A stretch of 64,000 bases of DNA from DAOUMF01 sp034408935 (GCA_034408935.1 DAOUMV010000003.1:186001-250000); one strand, 5' to 3'; positions 24,672 to 34,218 are shown, counted from the stretch's first letter. Numbers and translations are program-made. Notes: generated by a model from the letters alone, not told the origin.

Positions 24672-24974
24672 TCACGAGAGGGAGGCCAGTAAGTCGCCTA
24701 CTACATCCACACTCCCTTTCTTGAGCACCAGCTCGAGCAACTGGTCCTTCACTTCGCGCGGCAGCAGCTCGATGGTCTTCGTGGTTGCCGTGTCGCACTT
24801 GGCCATCGGGTAGCGCTTCAGAAGGTCATCTCGCTGGGAAGCGTTGGCCGGCACCCGGATGACCTTCAGCCCCGCCAGAACGTCCTCGGTCATCCCGGCG
24901 ACGCCCGCCTTGTTCAGAGCCTCCAAGCGCTCTTCGTTGATCCAGATGTTGATCGGAAATGTCTCTTCGCTCAT
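24672..24974 (-). CDS. small protein encoded between sat and aprB, unknown
   Basis: A 100-residue soluble protein starting at ATG 24974 (GGAAGG seven bases upstream; GTG 24989 and ATG 24980 are alternatives). It is a mix of beta strands (INIWINEERLEAL, GLKVIRVPAN) and a C-terminal amphipathic helix rich in Leu (LLPREVKDQLLELVLKKG), with one Cys (AKCDTATT). I recognise no family. It lies 15 bases after the sat stop and upstream of aprBA, fully inside the sulfate-activation operon, so a role in handling APS, in Sat/Apr coupling or in regulation is likely. Confidence 0.75.
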   Translation of the reverse strand: MSEETFPINIWINEERLEALNKAGVAGMTEDVLAGLKVIRVPANASQRDDLLKRYPMAKCDTATTKTIELLPREVKDQLLELVLKKGSVDVVGDLLASLS

Positions 24975-24989
24975 CGTCATGCCTTCCAC

Positions 24990-26222
24990 TTAGAGAGCCG
25001 GCACCGTAATCACGGGGTCTCCGCGCTCGAGATAGCTTTCGGTCACGAAGGGGGAGCCGTCGCCGTACTTCTCTGCGCTCTCCATCACTAGTTCGAACAC
25101 CTCAGGGCGGAAAAGCAGCCGCGGCGGCTGGACGCCGTCCTGGATGATGCTACGGATCAGGCTACCGCTGAACCGCTGCGCCGTCTCCTTGTGGCCGCAC
25201 TGCTCCTCGTACGCGATGCCCGCGCACTGAGGACAGTAGTACCACTCAAATGCCTTCACTGGGTAGATGCCCAGGTCCGGCAGCTCCTCGAAGATGCGGT
25301 GAGCGGCGAACGGGTCGTAGTAGGTACCCACCCCCGCGTGGTCGCGGCCGAACATGTGATGCGTGCAGCCCAGGTTCTTCCGCACGATGGCATGGAAAAC
25401 TGCCTCCCGTGGTCCGGCGTAGCGCATGTCCCAGAACAGCAGGGACGTCATGTGGATGTTCTCCTCGAAGTAGCCAGCTTCCCGGAGGATGTCGTGCGTT
25501 ACGATGATCGCCTCGTCGATGTAGTCGCCGGCGCGCTTCTCACCGATCACGGGGTTCACTAGGATGGCATCCGCGTTCGCCTCGAACCAGGCACCTTTCA
25601 TCAGCCACTCGTGGCCCGTGTGGGGGACGTTGCGCGTCTGATGCGCCACCACTCGCTTCCACCCGCGCTTTGAGAACTCCTCCCGCGACTGTCGCGGCGG
25701 GTAGAAGAAGCGGTCGAACGGCGCGTTTATCTTCGGTGGGTTGATGATCGTTACCTTCCCGCCCAGAAATCTCCCCGCGTAGGCGCGGGTGCGTCTGACC
25801 CCCGGATGCTTGTCTTCCTTGGTCCCGTAGACCTTCTCGGCCATCACATCTAGGTCGTACGAGAAGATCTCCTCGACATCCAGAGTGGCTAGGGGGTTGC
25901 CCTCGTACGTCAGGAGCAGCGTGTCACCCTGCTTCACGCCAAGCTCCTGGATCTCCCGCTCCTCGATGTCGAAGACGATGGGGATGCTCCAGACGTAGCC
26001 GCTCGCCAACGTCATCTTCTTAACCACGGAGTCAACGTCCGCCTGGGTCATGAACCCTTCCAGGGGCGAGAAATAGCCATAGCCTATACTCATCACCTCC
26101 CGTGCTAGCGGGCTCCTGATCGCTATCTGTGGTAGCCCTTTGATCCTCTCCTTCGCCTTCTTGGGCTCTTCTATCCGCTCGACGATCGTGCCGCCGTGAG
26201 GGGACAGGGCATTATCAACCAC
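24990..26222 (-). CDS. sat: Sat, dissimilatory sulfate adenylyltransferase
   Basis: Activates sulfate with ATP to APS. The start is placed at GTG 26222 (GGAGG five bases upstream), giving 410 residues beginning VVDNALSPHGG, close to the usual Sat opening. A start at 26330 would overlap the promoter. Motifs: QTRNVPHTGHE (nucleotide/sulfate site with HxGH), GRDHAGVG, and a zinc-binding CPQCAGIAYEEQCGH as in bacterial and archaeal homo-oligomeric Sat. No APS-kinase domain is fused, as expected for dissimilatory use. It is the first gene of the sat-apr-qmo operon. Confidence 0.96.
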   Translation of the reverse strand: MVDNALSPHGGTIVERIEEPKKAKERIKGLPQIAIRSPLAREVMSIGYGYFSPLEGFMTQADVDSVVKKMTLASGYVWSIPIVFDIEEREIQELGVKQGDTLLLTYEGNPLATLDVEEIFSYDLDVMAEKVYGTKEDKHPGVRRTRAYAGRFLGGKVTIINPPKINAPFDRFFYPPRQSREEFSKRGWKRVVAHQTRNVPHTGHEWLMKGAWFEANADAILVNPVIGEKRAGDYIDEAIIVTHDILREAGYFEENIHMTSLLFWDMRYAGPREAVFHAIVRKNLGCTHHMFGRDHAGVGTYYDPFAAHRIFEELPDLGIYPVKAFEWYYCPQCAGIAYEEQCGHKETAQRFSGSLIRSIIQDGVQPPRLLFRPEVFELVMESAEKYGDGSPFVTESYLERGDPVITVPAL

Positions 26223-26302
26223 GTGCACCTCCGACCTTGCTGCTGGTTTTCCTGTCTTGGGTGTGGGAGTGACTGCTCCCCCTCCCAATGACCCATTTAG
26301 TA

Positions 26303-26330
26303 ATTGTAGACACGGCGGATAGGGCGGCAA
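26303..26330 (-). promoter_or_regulatory. promoter of the sat-apr-qmo operon
   Basis: On the minus strand TTGCCG (26325-26330), a 16-base spacer and TACAAT (26303-26308) form a good sigma-70 match. Transcription would begin near 26296, about 74 bases before GTG 26222. I see no TTGTGA-N6-TCACAA palindrome here. The rest of the gap to 26517 holds no gene. Confidence 0.55.
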
Positions 26331-26517
26331 TCGGCAAGGGTGACTAGTACCGTTTGGGGAAGGGCCTAGCGAAATCGCGCTCGACTACCTAGGGCGCCTA
26401 GAGAGCCGAGCCAGGCGGCTGTTCCCACCGTCCACCCCCTCCAGGCAGCCAACAAACTGTCGCGCCTCCGGTGTTGACGGACGCAGCAAGCTCCGGTCAT
26501 CACCGCCCGATTCCGGC

Positions 26518-27732
26518 CTAGCCAGCCAACGACTTGTAGGCGAGGCCGACGAGGCCACCGAGGAGCACCAGCCAGGCGGAGTTCAGGGAGAAGCGAAGAA
26601 GCAGGGCGGCGCCAAGAGCGGCGAGAGCCGCCGTCAGCGGATCGACGATGGCCTCTTGGGCCAGTTGCCAGGTGACGCCTGCCATTAGCGCCAGGGCGGC
26701 GACGTTCACCCCGTCCAGCAGCGCCCCCGCCCAAGCCGAGCGCCGGAGGTGGGGGATTATCGGGCCACTGATGGTGACGAAGACGAACGAAGGAAGGAAG
26801 ACGCCTAGCGTTGCCAGTAGCGCGCCCTCCCAGCTTCCCAGCACGTAGCCGATGAAGGTAGCCGTCGAGAGCACGGGGCCGGGAGTCACCTGGCCCACCG
26901 CCACAGCGTCTAGGAGCTGTGTCTCGGTCAGCCAGCCAAGGCGCTCCACGAAGTCGGCGCGCAAGAACGCCAGCAGCACGTAGCCGCTTCCATAGAGAAT
27001 GGAGCCGATCTTGAGAAACGTGAGAAAGAGCTGGCTCAGGCTCACTGAGGCCGCTGTTACGGCAGCGGTCGCCCCCAGCGGCAGCGCGACCTTGGTCGCA
27101 CCCAGGCCCGGCGGGAGCAGCCCGGCCCAAGCGTTCCCTGGACCCGCCAGACGAGGCAGATTCCGCGCCACCATGACGAAGACACCCGCGCCAAACAGCA
27201 AGGCAATCTCGTTGAACCCCAGGAAGTAGAGGACAACGACCGCAATGCCCGCCGCTGGCGTGAGCCTCCCGCGGACCGCCGTCCGGCCGAGGGCCCAGAG
27301 CGCCTGGATCACCACGCCAATGATCACCGGCGTGACGCCGTATAGAAGCCACGTGACCTCTGGTGTCGTGCCGTACTCAACGTACGCCCACGCGAACCCC
27401 AGCGTTATCAGCATCGCCGGGACGATGAAGCAGACGCCGCCAAGGATCAGGCCCCGCCACCCTGCGCGTACCCGACCCAGGTGAATCGCCATCTCGGTCG
27501 CGTTGGGGCCGGGGATCAGGTTGGTGGCGCCGAGCAGGTCGAGGAACCCCCGGTCGTCCACCCATCGCCGTCGCGCCACCACCTCGTCGCGCATCATCGC
27601 GATGTAGACCGCCGGGCCGCCGAAGGAGAGGAAGCCCAGCCGCAGGAAGAGGCGGCCCACCTCAGCCAGCCGCGCCCCCGCGCTCACTTCGGGGAGAGAC
27701 TGGGCATCAATGGGCTCTCGTGTCTCTGCCAT
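26518..27732 (-). CDS. chrA: chromate transporter, ChrA family
   Basis: A 404-residue membrane protein with two homologous CHR domains. The first shows FLRLGFLSFGGPAVYIAMM and LLGATNLIPGPNATEMAIHLG; the second shows SQLFLTFLKIGSILYGSGYVLLAFL and VGQVTPGPVLSTATFIGY. The FGGP and GPN/GP motifs are characteristic. The family exports chromate; homologues are also found next to sulfur genes and may carry sulfate-like anions, so with the sat operon next door sulfate transport is worth considering. It is on the same strand as sat but separated by the sat promoter. Confidence 0.92.
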   Translation of the reverse strand: MAETREPIDAQSLPEVSAGARLAEVGRLFLRLGFLSFGGPAVYIAMMRDEVVARRRWVDDRGFLDLLGATNLIPGPNATEMAIHLGRVRAGWRGLILGGVCFIVPAMLITLGFAWAYVEYGTTPEVTWLLYGVTPVIIGVVIQALWALGRTAVRGRLTPAAGIAVVVLYFLGFNEIALLFGAGVFVMVARNLPRLAGPGNAWAGLLPPGLGATKVALPLGATAAVTAASVSLSQLFLTFLKIGSILYGSGYVLLAFLRADFVERLGWLTETQLLDAVAVGQVTPGPVLSTATFIGYVLGSWEGALLATLGVFLPSFVFVTISGPIIPHLRRSAWAGALLDGVNVAALALMAGVTWQLAQEAIVDPLTAALAALGAALLLRFSLNSAWLVLLGGLVGLAYKSLAG

Positions 27733-27952
27733 CGACCGGCATCTCCGCCGTCGCCCCGCTTCGCGGTTCCGTCGCCGGTGTGGGGGCGGACGTATGCTCC
27801 GGTGATTGTAGTATCGGAGTTAGGGAACGGACAAGCGGCGCAGCTCTGGAGAGTCGTCCATCGGTCACCGCTGGGACGGAGCTGAAGGCTCAGGGCATCG
27901 GCCGTCCATCACGGGCTGCTCACGCGGAGTCCCACAATCGGCAACGACGAGG

Positions 27953-29377
27953 TCAAGCCCGGTTCCAGGCCACGACGCGAGCCATGGCCATGCCGAGCCG
28001 ACGCAGAGAATGGAAAACGGGGAACCCTGCTCGTACGAAAGCCTCCTGGGCTGCGAAGAAATCCTTCGTCCCGGTCTGGTCTGGCGCAGGGCGCAACGCT
28101 AACAGGACAGGCTTACCAGTTGCCTGCCTAGCGTCCGTTAGGGCGTCAATGATGGCTCCCAAGAGGCCCGGCAAAGAGATTACGCCACCCCCCCAACGGC
28201 TGACGGGGTGGAACCCCAGATGGTACACGAGCATGTCTATCTCCCGAACGCTGGCGAGTACTCGCATGGTTGCAGAGATGGCGTGTGGAGAAAGGAGGGT
28301 AGTGGCGTCCACCGGGTTGTCAAAGATGCTGCCAGCCAAAGGCAGGATCTGCCTCAACTCCGCCTTGATCTCTGGGGAGAGGGATGGCAGCCGGAGCCCT
28401 GCTTGCTCCATTTCGTCGCTGGCGAGAACGCTGGGGCCACCACCCGTACCCACCACAGCAACGCCGGTGCCTCGTGGCAGGGGGCTAGCGAAGCGAAGGG
28501 CTACCAGGACGTCTGCCAGCGTCTCCACGTCCCCAACCTGGATCGCGTTGACCTGGCAGCACAGGGCATCGAAGACGGCTGCCGAAGTCGTCAGACTCGC
28601 AGTGTGGCCGTGAGCGGCTCGTTTGCCAGCCTCGGTCCTGCCGCCCTTGTAGATCGCCACTGGCTTTCGGGCCGCTGCTTCGCGGAGGGCACTCACGAAA
28701 CGCCGCCCGTCTTTCACCCCCTCGATATAGGCGGCGATTATCTCGGTTTCCGGGTCTTCACAGAAGTACTGGAGGAGCTCGCACTCGTCTACATCGAGAG
28801 CATTCCCATAGCTGACCACCTTGCTGAAGCGCAGCCCCCTTTGTCCCCCGAGGAATGGGAGATCGTGGGCGTGGCCCCCACTCTGCGAAATGAAGGCGAC
28901 CGGTCCCGGTTCCAGAGGGACTCCTGCCGTGGTCGCCAGGCGGCTCTTGGGCACGAACAGGCCCACACAGTTGGGGCCGATGATACGGAAGCCGCCAGCG
29001 CGTGCCTTGCTGAGCATTGCGCTCTCGAGTTCCGCCCTCTGCGGGTCGCCAGATTCCTTGAAACCAGCGGTGAAGAAGTGCACAGACTTCACGCCCTTAG
29101 CGGCACAGTCGTCCAGCAGCGCCAGAGCCGACTCGGCGGGGATGCTCACGATAACGTGGTCCACCGCTCCAGGAATGGCCGCGACGCTGGGATAACAGGG
29201 CAGGCCAAGCACTTCTGGATGCTTCGGGTTCACGGGATACACCGCCGGGAACCCCGCCTCTTTGAGGCACTGTACGGCATGTCCGGCGAAGGATGCCTTC
29301 TGTGCTGGAGACACACCAACAACGGCTACCCCACGAGGAGAGAACAGCTCTCCTAGCGAGGGTTGTCTTTCTGCCAT
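27953..29377 (-). CDS. acyl-CoA synthetase (ADP/NDP-forming) alpha-like protein
   Basis: A 474-residue protein with a CoA-binding Rossmann domain (PRGVAVVGVSP, residues ~14-24) and two succinyl-CoA-synthetase-like domains containing GPNCVG (~143), FISQSGG (~171) and the phosphohistidine region AHGHTASL (~255). It lacks an ATP-grasp domain, so it needs a separate beta subunit such as that at 38652-39344. The family makes ATP from acyl-CoA in anaerobes. It stands alone after a 220-base non-coding stretch and upstream of tRNA-Pro. The acyl substrate is not known. Confidence 0.82.
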   Translation of the reverse strand: MAERQPSLGELFSPRGVAVVGVSPAQKASFAGHAVQCLKEAGFPAVYPVNPKHPEVLGLPCYPSVAAIPGAVDHVIVSIPAESALALLDDCAAKGVKSVHFFTAGFKESGDPQRAELESAMLSKARAGGFRIIGPNCVGLFVPKSRLATTAGVPLEPGPVAFISQSGGHAHDLPFLGGQRGLRFSKVVSYGNALDVDECELLQYFCEDPETEIIAAYIEGVKDGRRFVSALREAAARKPVAIYKGGRTEAGKRAAHGHTASLTTSAAVFDALCCQVNAIQVGDVETLADVLVALRFASPLPRGTGVAVVGTGGGPSVLASDEMEQAGLRLPSLSPEIKAELRQILPLAGSIFDNPVDATTLLSPHAISATMRVLASVREIDMLVYHLGFHPVSRWGGGVISLPGLLGAIIDALTDARQATGKPVLLALRPAPDQTGTKDFFAAQEAFVRAGFPVFHSLRRLGMAMARVVAWNRA

Positions 29378-29540
29378 GTAGCCAATCGTATTGTCCTATG
29401 GCAGGAGTGGCAACAGGCAGGCTCAGCTCGCGCCACCAGGTGCCCGTCAGGAGCTGCTTACGCAGAGACCGGAGGCTGCTGACGAGCCAAACAGGGGGCC
29501 GCCGTCGGACGTAGAGGTGAGTCGTGTCTGGATGAGGAGC

Positions 29541-29617
<77 letters not shown>

Positions 29618-29737
29618 ACCGACTCCATGCTAGCACGGCCCCTTTCAGGCCAGCAAGCGTCTAATGAGGGCCGCAGACCCCGTGGCAACAGGAAAACCCT
29701 CTCCTGGGGGTCGAGGTTGTCGTCCGTCGCGTCGAGC

Positions 29738-30541
29738 CTAGATATAGGAGTGGGAGATGACGACGATGAGGAGGCCGAGGAGGGCGATGCCGCTGAACTC
29801 GCCCACCGTGCGCAAGCTGAGGCGATCGGCCAGGTAGTTGTGCATAAGGCCGGTCATCAGGTAGAAGGCGAGCAGCAGGAAGATGGCGGCCAGCGCCCCT
29901 TCCAGCGGAAGGAAGTACATGGCCAGGGCGGCCTCGGACAGCAGCAGGCCGATAGCCAGGGCGTAGAGCAGGGTCCGCGGTGTCTCCAGCGCCTCCTCGC
30001 GCAGGATCTCGATGGCCAGAAGGAGGCTGACCACGCCGGCGGCGAAAGCCACCGCGGCCAGGCTCAGATCGAAGTCGTACATGGTGGCGTAGAACAGGAA
30101 GGCGATGACGTAGGTGGCGATGTTGAGGATGAGGCGGGCGCCGCCGTAAGCCTCCGCGCGCCGGTCCACCGAGTCGTATTCCGCCTGGAGGACGATGGCG
30201 AAGGGGATGGCCGCGCCCACGCCGGCCAGGAGCGACCAGTAGCCCTCGGCGAACTCCTCCAAGAACAGGCCCAGGCTGAGGGTCAGCAGTACCGGCGCGA
30301 ACAGATAGAGGGCCGTATCGTCCAGGCGCTTGAAGCGGGCGCGGGGGTGGGTGCGGACGACGGCATCCGTGCCCAGGGCTACCAGGCCGGCCAGCAGCAA
30401 CAGGAGCCAGTTCTGCGTTGGCTCGATGGCCAGGAAGGCGGTGAAGCCGGCGCCGAACAGCGCCGCCATCACGTGGAGGCGGTCCAGGCGGGCGACCGCG
30501 TCGCTTATCGCTGTGGGGCGGGCCGAAGTGATTTCCTTCAC
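29738..30541 (-). CDS. conserved multi-pass membrane protein, unknown
   Basis: A 267-residue protein with about eight membrane helices beginning near residue 25 and only short loops. The first 24 residues are hydrophilic. It starts at GTG 30541, or at an internal ATG (residue 25). It resembles uncharacterised membrane proteins seen in Chloroflexota, but I cannot name the family with certainty. No catalytic motif is seen. A promoter 9-38 bases upstream means the message may be nearly leaderless. It is not part of an operon. Confidence 0.7.
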   Translation of the reverse strand: MKEITSARPTAISDAVARLDRLHVMAALFGAGFTAFLAIEPTQNWLLLLLAGLVALGTDAVVRTHPRARFKRLDDTALYLFAPVLLTLSLGLFLEEFAEGYWSLLAGVGAAIPFAIVLQAEYDSVDRRAEAYGGARLILNIATYVIAFLFYATMYDFDLSLAAVAFAAGVVSLLLAIEILREEALETPRTLLYALAIGLLLSEAALAMYFLPLEGALAAIFLLLAFYLMTGLMHNYLADRLSLRTVGEFSGIALLGLLIVVISHSYI

Positions 30542-30549
30542 GAGCGCTT

Positions 30550-30579
30550 ATACTAAACCGTTCAATGGTAATTTGTCAA
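30550..30579 (-). promoter_or_regulatory. promoter for the membrane protein gene
   Basis: On the minus strand TTGACA (30574-30579), an 18-base spacer and TAGTAT (30550-30555). The start would fall within a few bases of GTG 30541, so the mRNA may have almost no leader. Confidence 0.5.
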
Positions 30580-30659
30580 ATCGTGGTTCGGTCAATAGGT
30601 TTCACTAGAACTATAACCGGCGTTCGAGGCATCTATTACACATAGGTGACGCTTTACCG

Positions 30660-33600
30660 CTAACTTTGGGCAAAGGCTGCCTCTGCCAGCGCCTCCAGCG
30701 CTTGCTGCAGCCGCCTCCGCCAGCCCTCGCTCAGCTCCACCCGCAGCAGCGTCCGCCCCAGGTGCACCCCCTTGGGCGCGCGTGGCTCCAGCGCTTCCTT
30801 CGGCACCAGGGAGCCCTCTCTGAGCCGTACCACCGCCTCGCCGTCCTCCGTTGAGACGGCCTGCACGCTCGCCAGGTCCGCCAGGATGCGCACAAGGACG
30901 ACGAACAGGAGATTGCGCACCGTCGGTGGCGGCTCCCCGAACCGGTCTACCATCTCCTGGCTCAGCGACTCCAGCTCGCGCGGGTCGGTGGCCTCGCTCA
31001 TCCTCTGGTAGAGGGCTAGGCGCTGGTTGAGGTCGGGCACGTACGAATGCGGCAGGTGGGCGGACAGCGGCAACTCGATCGTCACCTGTGGGCCCTCCTT
31101 TGGCGGCGGTGGCGGTGCCTCCCCCTTCCCCATCGCCCGCAGCCGCTCCACCGACTCCGCCAGCAGGCTGCAGTAGAGACCGAAGCCCACGGCAGCCATG
31201 TAGCCGCTCTGCTCGGGGCCCAGGAGATTGCCGGCGCCGCGGATCTCGAGGTCACGCAGGGCTATCTGGAACCCCGCTCCCAGCTCCGTCGCCTCGAAGA
31301 TCGTCTGCAGCCGCTTCTGGGCCTGTTCCGTCAACCGGCCCTTGCGGTCGTACATGAGGTAGGCGTAGGCACGGTGGGCGCCCCGGCCGACGCGGCCTCG
31401 AAGCTGGTAGAGCTGGCCCAACCCCAGCTTGTCTGCCTGGTTGACGATGATCGTGTTGACGTTGGGGATGTCCAGTCCGGACTCGATGATGGTGGTGCAG
31501 ACCAGCACATCGATGCGCCCGTGCCCGAACTCCAGCATCACCCTCTCCAGGTCCTGCTCCGGCATCTGCCCGTGGGCGATGCCAACGCTCGCCTCCGGCA
31601 CGATCTCCTGCACTCTGTGGGCGATCATCTCGATTCTGTGCACCCGGTTGTGTACGAAGTAGACCTGGCCACTGCGCTCCAGCTCTCGCAGGATCGCCTC
31701 CCGTACCAGGCGGTCGTCGAACTCCGAGACGTAGGTCCTGATGGGCAGCCGCTCCTCCGGCGGTGTCTCCATCGTCGACATGTCTCGGATGCCGCCGAGG
31801 GCCATGTACAGCGTGCGCGGAATGGGCGTCGCCGAGAGGGTGAGAACGTCGACATCCCGGCGCATCTGCTTAAGGTGCTCCTTGTGGACCACCCCGAACC
31901 TCTGCTCCTCGTCGATTACGACCAGTCCCAGGTCTCTGAGTTGCACGTCCTTCTGGAGTAGGCGGTGGGTGCCTATGACGACGTCCACCGTGCCCTTCGC
32001 CAGCCCCTCCACCACTTCCCGCTGCTCCCCCTCCGAGCGGAACCGGGACAGCATCTCCACCCTCACCGGAAAGGCGCTCAGGCGCTCCTGGAACGTCTGG
32101 TAGTGCTGCTGGGCCAGAACGGTCGTGGGCACCAGCAGGGCTACCTGGCGTCCGTCCATCACCGCCTTGAAGGCCGCCCGAATGGCCACTTCCGTCTTGC
32201 CGTAGCCCACGTCGCCGCAGACTAGGCGGTCCATGGGGCGTGGCCGCTCCATGTCCCGCTTAACCTCGCTGACGGCGGCGATTTGGTCCGCTGTCTCGAC
32301 ATAGGGGAAGGAGGCCTCCAGCTCAGCCTGCCAGGGCGCGTCGCCTGCGAAGGGGTGGCCCGGCACCACCTCCCGCGCGGCGTACAGGGCAAGGAGGTCC
32401 CTGGCCAGCTCCTGCACCGCCTGCCTCACCCGCCGCTTCGCTCGCTGCCAGTCGCCGCTTCCCAGCCGCGTCAGCCGCGGCTCGTGGTCGGAGGGGCCCA
32501 CGTAGCGGCTCACTCGGTCCAACTGGTCGGTCGGGACGAACAGCTTGTCGCCCTCGGCGTAGTGCAGCTCCAGGTACTCCCGCTCGTGCCCGTCCACGGC
32601 CATCCTCACCAGACCGGCGAAGCGGGCGATGCCGTGGTCGACGTGCACCACGTGATCGCCCGGCGAGAGCTCAGCCAGGAACGCCTCTCGGTTGATCCCG
32701 CGGCGGGGCGTGCGGCGGCGCTGCTTGACGAATCCGAACACCTCCGTGTCCGTTACCAGGGCCAGGTCGGTGCCGTCTTCACTCAGGCGCCAGCCCGCTG
32801 GCAGCGACCCCTGCACCAGGGCGAGGCCACGGGCGGGCGGCTCCTCCGTGACCCGCACATCCGTGCCCTCCTCACGGAACAGCTCCGCCAGCCTCTGCGC
32901 CTGCTGGGAGACCACGGCCAGGGATTGACCTTGACGTAACTCGGAAGCGCTCTCGCTAACCAGGCGACGGAGCTGGCCCCCGTAGGCCGGTACCGGGGAG
33001 AACGGCAGGCGGATACTGTCTGGTTCTTCGCCGCTGATCCAGCGGGACAGGCGCAGGAGCAGCGGACGCCGGTCCAGCGCTGCCCTCACTTCTGGCCAGG
33101 CCTCCTGCGGTAGCGGCAGGCCCTCTGGTATCTCACCCCGCTCCTCCAGCTCCCGTCTTACCGCCTCCGCCTCCCGTTCGGCTTCCTCCAGGGCTGCCGC
33201 CGCATCGCTCTCCTCGTCGACGACGACGGCAGCGGCCGGCGGCAGGTGGTCAAGCAGGGTGGCCCGAGCCAGGAACGGCACGTAGAAATGGTCCCCGGCG
33301 AAGCCCGCCCCGCTTGCCAGAAGGGATATCTCCTCCTCGAAGTGCTGGCGTGCCTCCCTGGGACACCGAGAGAGATCAAGCCGGGCCAGGATGTCTCCTG
33401 TGGCGGATCGCGCGTCCGAGGTGAACACGGCTTCCTGCGCCGGCCCCAGCACTACGCTCTCGGTCGGGCCCACCGAGCGTTGTGTCTCTGGATCGAATCG
33501 CCGCAGGCTCTCGATCTCCCGCCCCACCAGTTCGATGCGCACCGGCGTCTCAGCCTGGGGCGGAAACACGTCAATGATGCCGCCGCGGTGGCTGGCCTGC

Positions 33601-34151
33601 CCCGCCCGTTCCACCAGCGGCTCGATGGCGTACCCCAGGGCGGCAAGCTGGGCCAGGAATTGGTTGGGGTCCAGGCGGCTCCCCCGCCTCAGGGCCCGCG
33701 TGGAGGCCGAGAGTTCCTGCGGCGACAGCGTCCGCTGGGCCAGCGCCATCGCCGAGGCGATAACGATGGGGCGGACCCCGCCGGCCTCAGCCGGAGGCTG
33801 ACCTGCCTCCGGCGGGAGCAGGGAGATAGCCGTCAGGCGCTGGCGGACCGCCTCCGGATCGGGGGCCAGGCGCTCGTAGGGGAGGACGTCGCGCTGGGGG
33901 AACGGCACCACAGGCAGGCTACCGCCCAGCCAGGCGCCCAGCTCCTCGACCAGGGCCTCGGCCCGGTCCTCCCGGGGGACGATCGCCAGCAGCGGCCCGT
34001 CGCTGGCCCGGGCCAGGGCGGCCAGCACCGCCGCCTTGGCGGAGTCGGGCAGGCCGATGGTCAGGCGCGAAGGACTGCGGCCCAGCGTCTCCCGCAGCCG
34101 CGCCAGGGACGGCGCCCCCTCTATCTGCGATAGCAGTCCGGACAGATTCAC
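30660..34151 (-). CDS. mfd: Mfd, transcription-repair coupling factor
   Basis: A 1163-residue SF2 translocase that removes stalled RNA polymerase and recruits UvrA. The N-terminal UvrB-like domains are followed by the polymerase-interacting domain (GDHVVHVDHGIARFAGL), helicase motifs (Walker A GDVGYGKTEVA, DEEQRFG, TLSATPIPRT) and the C-terminal TRCF domain (LYQLRGRVGR, then YVPDLNQRLALYQRM). Start GTG 34151. Near residue 115 a Pro/Ala/Gly-rich insert (PPEAGQPPAEAGG) is encoded by a 9-bp inverted repeat at 33790-33813, probably a short palindromic element taken up in frame. It lies 67 bases after pth. Confidence 0.97.
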   Translation of the reverse strand: MNLSGLLSQIEGAPSLARLRETLGRSPSRLTIGLPDSAKAAVLAALARASDGPLLAIVPREDRAEALVEELGAWLGGSLPVVPFPQRDVLPYERLAPDPEAVRQRLTAISLLPPEAGQPPAEAGGVRPIVIASAMALAQRTLSPQELSASTRALRRGSRLDPNQFLAQLAALGYAIEPLVERAGQASHRGGIIDVFPPQAETPVRIELVGREIESLRRFDPETQRSVGPTESVVLGPAQEAVFTSDARSATGDILARLDLSRCPREARQHFEEEISLLASGAGFAGDHFYVPFLARATLLDHLPPAAAVVVDEESDAAAALEEAEREAEAVRRELEERGEIPEGLPLPQEAWPEVRAALDRRPLLLRLSRWISGEEPDSIRLPFSPVPAYGGQLRRLVSESASELRQGQSLAVVSQQAQRLAELFREEGTDVRVTEEPPARGLALVQGSLPAGWRLSEDGTDLALVTDTEVFGFVKQRRRTPRRGINREAFLAELSPGDHVVHVDHGIARFAGLVRMAVDGHEREYLELHYAEGDKLFVPTDQLDRVSRYVGPSDHEPRLTRLGSGDWQRAKRRVRQAVQELARDLLALYAAREVVPGHPFAGDAPWQAELEASFPYVETADQIAAVSEVKRDMERPRPMDRLVCGDVGYGKTEVAIRAAFKAVMDGRQVALLVPTTVLAQQHYQTFQERLSAFPVRVEMLSRFRSEGEQREVVEGLAKGTVDVVIGTHRLLQKDVQLRDLGLVVIDEEQRFGVVHKEHLKQMRRDVDVLTLSATPIPRTLYMALGGIRDMSTMETPPEERLPIRTYVSEFDDRLVREAILRELERSGQVYFVHNRVHRIEMIAHRVQEIVPEASVGIAHGQMPEQDLERVMLEFGHGRIDVLVCTTIIESGLDIPNVNTIIVNQADKLGLGQLYQLRGRVGRGAHRAYAYLMYDRKGRLTEQAQKRLQTIFEATELGAGFQIALRDLEIRGAGNLLGPEQSGYMAAVGFGLYCSLLAESVERLRAMGKGEAPPPPPKEGPQVTIELPLSAHLPHSYVPDLNQRLALYQRMSEATDPRELESLSQEMVDRFGEPPPTVRNLLFVVLVRILADLASVQAVSTEDGEAVVRLREGSLVPKEALEPRAPKGVHLGRTLLRVELSEGWRRRLQQALEALAEAAFAQS

Positions 34152-34163
34152 GGCAACACTTCT

Positions 34164-34190
34164 AGGGCCTCGACCTCAGGTCGGGGCCCT
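34164..34190 (-). promoter_or_regulatory. strong stem-loop between pth and mfd
   Basis: A 12-bp stem (one G-U pair) with a 3-base loop (AGGGCCTCGACC...GGTCGGGGCCCT). On the minus strand it lies after the pth stop and just before the mfd start and has no following T-run. It may end part of the pth transcript or shield the mfd start. Confidence 0.5.
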
Positions 34191-34218
34191 CACGGTTCAA
34201 TTTTAACAGTTTGGGGAG

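Noticed and set aside
26223..26330. N-terminal extension of Sat to 26330
   Set aside because: The extension spans the best promoter of the operon and has no conserved residues; GTG 26222 has a proper ribosome site.
26366..27352. 328-codon frame on the minus strand in a second phase over chrA
   Set aside because: Gly/Arg-rich composition without structure; the chrA frame has clear family motifs in the same place.
29627..30556. 309-codon plus-strand frame opposite the membrane protein
   Set aside because: It is the GC-rich antisense shadow of a helix-rich protein, and it would run out of the tRNA-Pro gene.
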